Origin: Mesocentrotus franciscanus
Lineage: Eukaryota > Echinodermata > Echinoidea > Camarodonta > Strongylocentrotidae
Assembly: GCA_037976565.1 (NCBI GenBank)
Contig: CP137679.1
Span: forward strand, 31,377,764-31,441,763
Direction: 5' to 3'
DNA length: 64,000 bases
Below, piece after piece: positions 26,740 to 37,270 of the stretch. Within the stretch, counting starts at the first letter, position 1. Each line of letters opens with the position of its first letter. The position numbers and the translations under genes were made by a program. The notes under the pieces were generated by a model, which saw only the letters and a program-made list of their open reading frames with translations, was not told where the DNA came from and ran no database searches.

Positions 26740-28541
26740 GAGTCCTTTTTTCATTCACTCTGTTTTGACTGCTAAGCCGTTGGCTTGCTCATTTTCTTTC
26801 CATTTATTATCAGAAAAAGGCACAAGATTAAGGAGAAGATAAATAAATCTTCATAATTTGTTATAATTATGTGCATTTTCCTGGTATTTTTAGCGCGACA
26901 CCTCGAAAGTGAGAGCGCGAGAGAGGGAGAAATGAAAAGCGTGTGTATAGACTATAGTGTCTTGTGGATGCGGTAATTCACAGGGGGCCGCGCCCAAGCC
27001 CCGCCCTCGCGATCTGCCATCTAGGAATGTTTCATTTCATTGTCCCTTATTTGTTTTTCAGTTGTTGTTTTTTTTTTATATATAGTGTCTCCTTATCGAT
27101 ATGCTATTAATATTCTTTATCTAACAATCATTACTGTTTTTTTTAGTTGATAACTGACTTCAAACCAAGCATGGCACGCATCACAATTCCTCACGATTAC
27201 CTATATAATTATTGAGATGATTGAGGTGTCCTTGTTGAGTAAAATAGTTTTGTTGCTTTTCTATCTAAATTTTAAGATTTTATATTATAATTATATTGAA
27301 AGCTTATTTCGTTAGAGTTACCGATCAAAGAACTTTATTAATTTTGTTTTACTCATCTTGCCTCCTTTTCCCATTGGCTCATCCATTTTTCCTACAAGAT
27401 AATGTCCTTTTATCACATTTGTTTATTTTGTTGTATTTGTTTTTATTCAGTGCTCATGTTCAGCATGCCCCTGGCAATAGCCGTTTTCCTGCCTCTCCTT
27501 ATATTTTCGTACACCCCCCCCCCCACCCCCACCCCCTTCTTAAATTTTTCTTCTTCCTGTTCATGATGATCTGTAGCACATTTCCACTGATTTCTTGGTT
27601 TAGGCATGTACCACGGCGCCATATTTTTTCCGAAATTCAGATTAGTTTGCAGGATTTTCACCATGCTTATCGTCATCTTATATTTGAATGGCTATGTCTG
27701 ATATAGACACTGTTACATCATCGGCAAATAATATGTTCATGTATGCTAACTGTAACCTGCTGCATGGCAATGACGCAATAATGCATTTTCGGTTCTATCA
27801 TGCGGTCTGTCTGTGTGATTCATTGCTGTGGATTCATTGCTGTGTAGGCCTAATAATATATGTGTTCTGTTGCGGGGGATATAGACTTTGTTCTATTTTC
27901 CTGAAGCATAATATTGTAGCATGGACTTAAAGGGAAGTGGCGAGGATACTCGAAAGAATTATCGTGATGACATGTTTATTTATAGTTTTGTGATATTGTC
28001 TTTATGTTTTGAAAATTTAATGGAAGAAGAAACAAGTTGCTCATTTCGATGTTTAAAATAATAAATAGCCCTAACTATGACAACCATCATGACCATGTGG
28101 TAGCATCATTATGTATATAGTTCATTCTTACCATATAATTAATTTAATAGAATAGTATATACAATCATGTAGGCCTACTATAGACAGCTTTCAGTGGTTA
28201 TTGGTGAATTAAGTAAGCCTTTGAGGCCACCCTGCATGCATTGCTCTGTAAGGCTGTAAGTGAATACTGTCACTATTTAAGGGCCATTAGTGGTGTAATG
28301 ACAAAGAAAATACTGAGAATAAGTATGTGAAAGTGAACATACAGAATGACAAGAATATACTGTCTGTATTTTTGCTTGTAAATATACCACAGTAATATAC
28401 TATTTCCTGTAATAATGATGTGCTTTCACGTTATGTATCTAGTTGATTATTAATTTAGGCGGTACCCCCATTCCTGTGAGACATTGTTATCAGTTTCTTG
28501 ATTTTAGACAGAACAATAATAAAAAAAAATGCAGGGTGATT

Positions 28542-28579
28542 TGCTCCAAATATAGATATCTGCTCCAAATATAGATATC
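28542..28579 (+). repeat. 19-bp perfect tandem repeat
   Basis: TGCTCCAAATATAGATATC occurs twice head to tail in NR5A intron 1. Confidence 0.95.
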
Positions 28580-30879
28580 TGCAAATTAAGTGTCGTACTA
28601 CTTTACACTAGCCATAAATCTGTCGTATACTTACATGTTCCGAATTATTTCATTTAAAGCTCGATAATGTGGCTCATTTTTCACAAATCATTACAAAATG
28701 GGCTGCTTTTTTGGAGTATTTATGAAGACTCGACTAACCATAATTCTAACACAAACGTGCCCACAGGAGGGTTCGTAATAATCAAACAATTTCTTTTCTT
28801 CTACACCCGTGTTTTTTTGTGGCTCATATTCGGTGTAATTTGTGTCCATTGTGCTTGGTACGTATCGCAAGCCAAGCGTGCATGTCGCGGTTCAAAAATA
28901 GAATAAAATAAGGGAGAGAGAGAAAAAAAATATGTTGGTAGTTTGATCGGCAGGCCTGGCATAGCTTGATGATATTGTTCGGGATTGAATGGGTATTTTG
29001 TAATCTTTGTACATGATCAATCATCGTTTTCAGTCGTGTTGTGTTGCTCAACATAAAACATAATATGAGGGGGCGGTGGGCAACTTGTTCCTAAAACTCT
29101 CAAACGAGCCATTATAAGCCTGTAAATGCGAAATAACCAGGTACGACAGACTCTTATTATTATTATAAAGTATGAGAATTAACAAATGCTACGTACATGT
29201 ATAATATTATGAAGATTATACCAGATATAGCCAGGCCCAATTTTGCAAATTAGAAGTTGCTCCCGAAAATGGAGTCTTTTTTTCTACACTGACTGTGTCA
29301 ATTATCAAGAAGGAATTATTATAAGCCTACTTGTCTTGCATCCAGATTTTCGCTTTTCACAACCCTTTTCTTAGCATTAGTCTCAGCAGTATACTTTGGC
29401 TTATTTCAACTACACCCTTAACCTGAGCAATGAGTTGTTGAAACCTAAGAACATGTGCCAGTAATGCGGGCATGATAATTAATGGGTCAAGACCCTTTGA
29501 GAGAAATAAGTATAATACCAGTATTCACTTCATGCTTGTGTTTTTACACCATTGTACATAGTTTCCTTATCCATGTACACGCATATGTTTACATGTACAG
29601 ATTTTCGACTACCCTGCCTGAATAACAACTGTGAAAGGGTTGTATGCCTGTGCACACCATAGGGGTTCTACCGCCTGGTAAATGGCGACCGGGGAGAGAG
29701 GGGCGAGAAAGTGGGTCATATATGATTATTTCTAATGTTTCACACAACACCCATCACCTCAAAGAAATGATTCGATGGGCCTGGCCTACTTACAAAATTG
29801 GGAGAAGGAGTTAGATGAGTGGGCCATGAAAACAAAATACAATTGTTATAAAAATGTAAAAAGGCATTATGTGCTTGAAAGGAATGCATTATTATTATTT
29901 CTTAATTTCAAAGGTGTTTTTTTGTAGCTCCACGAATACTTTCTCTAATATATTTTGCTTTAGTCAAAAGTGTTCTGCTTGTATTCGTAGTTTGCTCAAT
30001 ATTTATGTATATCCCCACATAGCTACATATTCACACGTTTGCCCAAATCATCTAATAAGAAATTAATTAAGCCTTCGAAATCGATGACTGCTTATCCTGA
30101 TACAAGTTGGATTTATGAATAAATGTGGTGACTCCCCTAAACTCTGATTACTCTATGCGTGTGACGTGTCTCCAGCATATCCCTGCTCTATCTCTGACTA
30201 ATCACGGGTCGAGATTTTTAGTGGAGAGAAATCGAAAGTGCATCGGACACGAGTTGTAGCCTGTCTCCGAACCGTGAAAATATATTCCTCGAAATCTCCT
30301 TTCCGGTGATAAAAGTGACGCTAGAGTTTAGAGTTTACAGGAAATAAAGTGCTCACGATTTTCACGCTTTGAGTAGATCTCGCAATCCAGGGAGAAGTAT
30401 ACCTGTTGGCTTTGATGACTTGTAGTATTTGATGGAGAATCGTTGATAGTAAGTTTTTGCATGGATTGTGACCGGTTGGAATCGCCTGGGAGGTAGACTA
30501 GATGGAAGCGAAAGATCGTGTATTGTTGGTAGTAGAGTGCAACCTGAGACCCTGCGGTACTCTTTCCCCGTCTAGTCCCAAGTTCATTGCACTTTTTACG
30601 CCCATGATCACCTTTTCCGTCCGCATGCTCTATCGTGGGGAAAGTGAAGTGAAGTTCAGCTTTTTAGCCGTCCTGGGATTTTCTGAGTTGGAGCAAGAAA
30701 TGTCGCTGGTAACCTGATGCGTTCCTCGTTTACATCTATCTTTTTCTCCTCCTCTATCTTTACCATCATTTTCTACCTCGTAACCACTTTTATCTTTCAT
30801 CTCCCTGTCCTTGCATCTTTTTCTCTGTCCCATCCCTCGCTGGTTTTCCTCTCTCTCCATCTCCCACTTTCTTCTACAT

Positions 30880-31150
30880 TCGTAATGATTTCCCCCCCCT
30901 CCCTCTCTTATTTTCCACTGCCAGTTTCATCCTCTTCTCTCTCTCTCTCTCTCTCTTCTCTCTGTTTGTTTTTTCTCTCTATCTTTTTCTCTCTCTCTCT
31001 CTCTCTCTCTCTTCCAACTCATATCTTTTCAGTTATTTCAATCTTTAAATCTTTCACTTTCCTCCAATCTCTCTCCACCTTCCACCTCTCTCTCTATTTA
31101 TATATCTTAATCTCACTATCTTCTATCTTCTCCATCTCTTCATCCCCCTC
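30880..31150. repeat. Pyrimidine-rich (CT)n tract in NR5A intron 1
   Basis: Strong C+T bias on the + strand with pure CT blocks at about 30939-30955 and 30988-31011. A 177-codon Ser/Leu/Phe frame is a composition artefact. Confidence 0.85.
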
Positions 31151-33335
31151 TCTTGTGACCCCTTCCTTTCTCTTATTTCCATTACAGTCAACAGGTGGAG
31201 TAGTGATGGCGTCGCTGTTTGAAGAGGGAAGAGCGATGATAGCATCATGACAACACTTACCGGGATAGTTGTAAAGTTATAATTTAAAAATTATTTCTGA
31301 CTAATTTGAATAAAACGTCCAATCAATAATAATTATGAATCGAGATGTACTTAAATTTTCTCTAGTGGTACGGTAGTTATGAAAAGAACGTAGTATTGTG
31401 AGGAGTTTGATGAGGATTAATAAAACGGCAAAACCTTCCTGCTTCTAAGAACAATATAATTATAGTTTATGACAGTTAATTATTGTTGTTGTCAATGGAT
31501 ATGATGGGCCGAGGAACTTTTTTTTGCTGAAAGAATATATTTTGGAGAAGGAATTTCGGATGATGCTGTTTTATCATTCACTTTAGGGTCGTCTACTCGA
31601 ATCATCGCCGCTTTCTTCAAAGGAATTTCCAGCTCGTTTTCTGTCTGTAGCGGTTGTCATCTTCAATGATGAAGACATTCTGTTAAATTGTAGAAACCAT
31701 CGAGGTTCAAATTTGCATCGTCTGCAAAGAGTGCAGGGGCTTGTTTAGTGGTATTCGCTAAGACTGTCCAAACTCCAAAGGATTGTTCCATCGGTTTAAT
31801 TCATCGGCAAGTGTAGCTTTGTCTTTCTATTTGATTTCTAACTATCGAAAAATGAAGTAAAATCGATGATCTCAGTAATTTTCTTTCTTTCTTTCGATTT
31901 ATGGCCAACTACCAAGTAAAATTGATCCTCGTTTCTCGTCCTGTATTATAAATAAATAAAGACAGGGTTCCAGGTTATATTTGGTTTTTATTTGGACATA
32001 GAAATACTATTGGGTAAGTTTCAAAACACAGATTTTGTCAATACAAATTTCAAATGTTATGCATCCACGACAGAGACTGAAAACGAGGTGAGATTGCACC
32101 CTATTAATGTTTTTTGTCAGTCATATTGTCTAGATATCCCCAGATTGTTATTTATTTAATTTCAGAACAGACATGTTATGCGGGACGAGGAAAGGACTGA
32201 GGAGGGGGCCCACAAACTTATAATGATATTTATTTGGCGTAAGGCCTATGATCTTCAAATGGAAGTAAAAAGGGGTCTTAATTTCGTCCTTTTCTGATTT
32301 CTGTTAATTTCTTTGTGATTATAACTACGGGGAACACTAAAATGCTTGGAAAGATTCTGATAAAATTAATAATAGAAGGTGATCTGGTGTATGATGGTTA
32401 GACAACAATGGCACATTTATGTGTAAAAACATTAGTTTCTCTGAATGGTATACACGGTGTGCAACCCTGTTTGTTTATTCTGAATTAATCATGTTAATTA
32501 TTCGACACCCTTCGACAAAATTTCGTCCATTCTCTCTCTTCATTTCCCTCCCGCTTTTTTATTTTGCCAAGGGAAGCATTTGAGCATGTATTAAAAGGAT
32601 TAGTACGCTACGATGCATTGGGTCGCCGAGAAAATTTTCGATGCCGCTTTTGTGACCAACATTTCCCCTCCCTCCCTCCCTATCTCTATGCCATGCAAGC
32701 AAAGTCTATCTGGCTTTATCATTCCACACGCCTGCCCCTATGAGACTATTGAGAGAGTACATGGGTATGCAATGACTGTCGGTCGAATACAAGATCACAC
32801 TTCAAACGGGAGACAGAATTTGGTCATTCTCGGCTCCGATTTCTGTGTCATAATTTGCATAGGGAGCAGGCTGAAGTGAAGAAATAAAAAGCTTGTCTTG
32901 GGGAGAAGTCGCTATCTGACCATTTTAACTCGCTTGCGCTTGTTGTATTCGGACGAGACGCATGAAGGTCACATTATCTGAAATCCATGGGCTATTACTG
33001 TCTTCTGTCATCATGATTTGGCATGAGATAATTTAAAAGCCAGCTCAGAATACGTCAGATTTTTTTCCTACGATTTCTAAAACAGAGGAGAGAGGCGGGG
33101 AGTTTCTTTCCGGGTCCGACGACGGGGTGGTATGTAGCCATACACCATAACAATGCTTTGTCCGTTTGCATAGTACTAATTATATCTCACTGGCCATGGT
33201 TATGCCATGTGCCTGTTTTCCTACGTTTCTCCGTCTGTGATTATTTGATAGCGAGCAATTAGTAGAATCATCAGGACGCGGATAAAATTATACATTACAT
33301 TATATATCAACAATCTGATTAAATTGGATAATGTC

Positions 33336-33660
33336 TGCGAGAGAGAGAGAGAGAGATAGATAGTAAAAGACAATGAGGGGGCGGATGCATGGAAAGTGTG
33401 AGAGAGAAACCTATGAAGATACGACGGGGTTAGAAAGAGAGAGAGAGAGAGATAGAGAACGAAGAGAAGATAGAGAAAGAGATAGAGTCGGAGACAGGGG
33501 TGTCAGAGAGATTGAAATTGAGAGAGGGGCAGGTAGAGAAAGAGGGAGAGTGATATAGAATTAGATAGGAGAGAGAAAGAGAGAGGGAAAGAGAAAAGAG
33601 AGAGAGAGAGGAAGAGATAGATAGATTAAGAGAGAGATGGAATTATAAAAAGAGAGGAGG
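33336..33660. repeat. Purine-rich (GA)n tract in NR5A intron 1
   Basis: GA and GATA repeats with drift, almost all purine on the + strand. Confidence 0.9.
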
Positions 33661-34454
33661 GGAGAGAATAGTTTTTAAAAGGCTGCATTTCAAGTCATGC
33701 GCGAATCATTACATGCACATCTTTTCCGCCTATTTTGGTTGACCGTGCTTGTGCAGTAGTATCCGTGGCGCCACTTAGGCGCCTGCTCCGGCCCCCGCCC
33801 TGTGGCGCCACTGTCGATGAGCCAGCCATCAGGCAGCTATAGCTTTTTACCGCGTTAAAAACCCCTCTACCTGATCAAACGGTCCCTCTCGTTGATGGAT
33901 AGCCGCTCCCTTTTTGTAGATCTGTTTGACAAAAATATATATTTAAAAAAATAGAAAAAAATCCCTCCTCATCCTCTCTATATAATTGCAAATCCAGTTT
34001 TGTTTTTTGTGTAATTGTATTTTAACAAAAACTGTGTATCATAATGTACATGTATTATGTATATTGAAGAGAGTAGAAGATGAGAGAATGAAAAATATTA
34101 ATAACACATTTTGTTAAGGACTATACGAATATAGCATGGAGCTTGTGCATATTGATAGCTGAGATGTGTTAGTTTTGTTCAGAATATATTTGAATAGAAA
34201 TCGAATTGAAAGTGAATTGATTTTGCAGCACTGCATATTCCAGTCTGTTTTCTTCTCCATCTCTCCGTCTGTCTGTCTGTCTCTCTCTCTCTTTCTTTCT
34301 CTCTTTCACGGGTAACTCGACCTCTTGATATATCTTGCTCGCGTATTCATCATGTTTCACACCTTTCTAAACAGCGTCATCTTATTCTAAATCAATCTCA
34401 TTTTTGTTATTTCATAATAATTTATTTTTTCGTCTGTTTTGTCCTTGCTCCCAG

Positions 34455-34730
34455 CAGCACCAGCGCTCCGGATGGATTTCAACTTTGACCAGTCCGACGT
34501 CAAGCCTGAGTTGGAGGAGCCGTGTCCGGTGTGCGGAGACAAGGTGTCGGGTTACCACTACGGCCTCCTGACCTGCGAGTCCTGCAAGGGGTTCTTCAAG
34601 AGGACAGTCCAGAATAAGAAGGTCTATACCTGCATAGAGAACAGGAATTGCGCCATCGATAAGACACAACGCAAAAGGTGTCCCTACTGTCGCTTCCAGA
34701 AGTGCCTCAAGGTTGGCATGAAGCTTGAAG
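34455..34730 (+). CDS. nr5a: NR5A exon 2: C4 zinc-finger DNA-binding domain
   Basis: This exon encodes the two-finger nuclear receptor DNA-binding domain. Finger 1 uses C82, C85, C99 and C102; finger 2 uses C118, C124, C134 and C137. The P-box CESCKG (99-104) and the segment [18 protein letters not shown] are diagnostic of NR5A, and [15 protein letters not shown] is nearly identical to LRH-1. The exon ends after GMKLE at 34730 with donor GTAGGT in phase 1. An internal ATG at 34473 (Met65, [19 protein letters not shown]) sits where vertebrate SF-1 starts (MDYSYDEDLDELCP), so it could start a shorter isoform. The acceptor is a tandem CAGCAG, so the exon may begin at 34455 or 34458. V74-K75-P76-E77 fits the SUMO consensus; that use is inference. 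Confidence 0.97.
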
Positions 34731-35453
34731 GTAGGTCTTTGCTGCCCTTGACTTTTCCCGTACAATGCCTTTGCCTTTTTAAAGACTTTCATCCCCATCT
34801 GTTCCCCAGTGACTGCAATGTAATGCTTAACCAAATGCAGGCTTATACAAATTATCGTTATTGTTCCCTTCTATATTATTTTATCAAGAGGCTACACTTA
34901 TAAAACGATCCACATGTCACCTCGTCTCTCTCACACACTCCTCTTTTTCATCTCTCTCGCTCATTATTATTTTCTTTCCATCTCCCTCTGTCTCTCTCAC
35001 TGTCTCTTCTATCGATCTGTGCTATCTATAGCCTTTGTCAATCAATCTGTATGAACATAAGTGTAATATTTTGGTGTGGAGATTAAACCATTATTGTATG
35101 TATACATTTTTATTTCATTCGGCCAGAAAATTCCAAATTGTGATGTAAAATCAGTGGGTATTCATTAATGTGTTATTTCATTTATTTATTTATTTTTTAA
35201 ATTTTTTTATTCATTCATTCATTCATTTGTTATTACTATTTTTGTTTATTATTAATAATATTGTTATTGGTAGAGCATTTAGCATTATTGTCTCGTAGAT
35301 TGTACGGATTTTTTTATTTATAGAAGGATGTATATTATTATATTTCATTGTTTATTTGTTTGAAATGCACATACCTTTTTTGGGTGGGGGCTTCAAATTT
35401 TCCAGTACCTCTTGCCTACTAAAAATCTAAAAATACAATTTTCTTCCCTGCAG
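34731..35453 (+). other. nr5a: NR5A intron 2 (723 bp)
   Basis: GTAGGT donor, TTCTTCCCTGCAG acceptor. The interior is CT-rich and T-rich with no coding signal. It splits the DNA-binding domain from the FTZ-F1 box in phase 1, between the KLE and AVR residues. Confidence 0.9.
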
Positions 35454-36070
35454 CTGTGAGGCCGGACAGGATGAGGGGAGGACGAAATAAATTCGGTCCC
35501 ATGTACAAACGTGACAGAGCACTAAAGCAACAACAGAGGAACCGTATAATCGCGAGTGCCCGGGCTATGTCCACGCCGGGCAACCCGGACATTAGCATGG
35601 CTATCAAAAACATCCATGCGGCGGCCTCACGGAGTTCAGGCCTCCCTCCACCCCCAACCATGGTCATCCGAGAGCACCTCAACAAGGGCCCCATCATGAA
35701 CATCCCTCAACCGATGTCGTTACCCCAGAACGACCCCTACGGCCCTCCCCCGCAGATACAGCCGCTCAACTACACGACGTCGACAGCGCCCATCCAACCA
35801 CCCACATCCAGTCCGCCCCCGCCCGCGTCAAGTACCAGTCCGTTGTCGGTGAAAACCGAACCCGACCACACCCCGAAGCTCATCCAGGAGCTCATTCGAA
35901 GCGAACCTGATCAGGCCCAACTCCAAGCTAAGGTCGCCTCGTACTTCCAATCTGCCATGGGTATGACGGCACCGGGGGACTTTTTCAGTATGGTCTGCAA
36001 GCTGGCTGACCAAACCCTCTTTGCATTTGTTGACTGGGCCAGGAATAGTCTCTTCTTCAAAGAACTCAAG
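35454..36070 (+). CDS. nr5a: NR5A exon 3: FTZ-F1 box, hinge and start of ligand-binding domain
   Basis: Encodes residues 151-356. It opens with the FTZ-F1 box (AVRPDRMRGGRNKFGPMY followed by KRDRALKQQQR), the C-terminal extension that lets NR5A monomers read the 5' half of the TCAAGGTCA site. A hinge of roughly 110 residues follows, rich in Pro, Ser and Thr. V283-K284-T285-E286 is a consensus SUMOylation site, placed like the repressive SUMO sites in the SF-1 and LRH-1 hinges. The ligand-binding domain starts at LIQELIRSEPDQAQLQAK (residue 293) and includes KLADQTLFAFVDWARNSLFF, the helix 3 signature. The exon ends at ELK|GTAATT in phase 0. GC content is clearly higher than in the flanking introns. 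Confidence 0.97.
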
Positions 36071-37016
36071 GTAATTATGACTTCACAATGTATCTGAAAT
36101 TCAAGCATTTATCATTTTGAGTGCAAACTGATTGCTTATGCAGTATGCACTGTCTATTTTGTAGTACGTAGAGGTTTGAAAGATCATCGTTTTTGCTTTG
36201 CAGTGACGATTGGTAGAGACATTATTTTTTCTTCCGTTTTTTTTTCAAAAGATTCCTTAAAATGTACTTCTTCCCTCATTACATATTTTATGGGTTTTAT
36301 GTTTCTCTTAACATTGTGTGATTCTGTAAGCGCTGTGGTACTTTTTGTTTTAAAGGAAAAAAATATTCGACGTTATTATTATAAACGTTTGCCAACCCTT
36401 CTTATTTTAAAAATTATTAGAATTATTCCATTGAATTAAAATGATTATTCTTCTCAGATCAAAGTTACGACTTTTCAAAGGAAATCACACCATATTGCTT
36501 TGAAATAATTCACCATATGCACTTATTATAGCCTATAGGTATATCTGCTGTAAAATTAATTCATGATATTAATGATAGCGAGAGAGAGAACAAAGGAAAT
36601 ATATTTCCGTTGAAGGTTCTAATTAACATTTGTAATCATTCATTCATTGGTAATAGTGTTATAAGGAAAATTTACATCTTATATCTCTTTGTTTTCTCAA
36701 TTCGTTTGGCGAAAAATCTAGTAATGATCAAACTATTTACAAAGGAAGATACTCTGTAATCATTGATTTTCCTTATTATCTTGCCATTGATGACGTTTCA
36801 GATTAAATTGCGTCGTATAGCATCAAAGTCCACGCTTTCTTTGTTCTCAAAATCATTATTTTTCTTTCTCTTGCTCTTTTAATATCCTTTATTATCTGGA
36901 ACTGTTCGAACTGTTATTGAATATTGCTGCCATTCAAGCATTTACGCACTAATGAGCACGGGAAGAAAAAAAACTGGATTGATGATTACACTAATTATAT
37001 TGACAGAACATAGCAT

Positions 37017-37179
37017 ACTCTCTCTCTCTCTCTCTCTTCCATTCTGTTTCTGTGTGTGTGTGTGTCTCTCTCTCTCTTATCCATCTCTTATTTCCTTTCT
37101 CACACACCCCAATATATTTATCTCCATCACCTCTTTCTCTTTGTAGACTCTGTACATCCCCCACACTTCGTCCATCCCC

Positions 37180-37213
<34 letters not shown>

Positions 37214-37270
37214 ATATGTCTCATTGTGTCTGTCTGTCTCCCCTCTGTCTCCCCCTCTCTCTCTCTCTCT
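37017..37270. repeat. (CT)n / (TG)n tract in NR5A intron 3
   Basis: CT blocks at 37017-37037, 37182-37213 and 37255-37272 and a short TG block at 37049-37064. Long frames on both strands are low-complexity. Confidence 0.9.

Larger units (their letters stand above)
25542..34454 (+). other. nr5a: NR5A intron 1 (8.9 kb)
   Basis: Noncoding between the GTAAGT donor at 25542 and the CAGCAG acceptor at 34452-34457. It holds a CpG-richer block with two CCAAT boxes (26.0-26.3 kb), a perfect TCAAGGTCA site at 26731-26739, a candidate alternative first exon at 30.1-30.7 kb, a 19-bp perfect tandem repeat at 28542-28579, a CT-rich tract at 30.9-31.15 kb and a GA-rich tract at 33.3-33.66 kb. The longest open frames here (27296-27706 and 30717-31250) are low-complexity and lack coding character. 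Confidence 0.7.

Noticed and set aside
27296..27706. 136-codon hydrophobic frame in NR5A intron 1
   Set aside because: It starts at TTG, crosses a C homopolymer block and T-rich DNA, and has no family resemblance.
30717..31250. 177-codon Ser/Leu-rich frame
   Set aside because: It runs through a CT-rich tract; composition alone produces it. The other Ser/Leu frames at 37052-37421 and 61536-61811 are the same effect.
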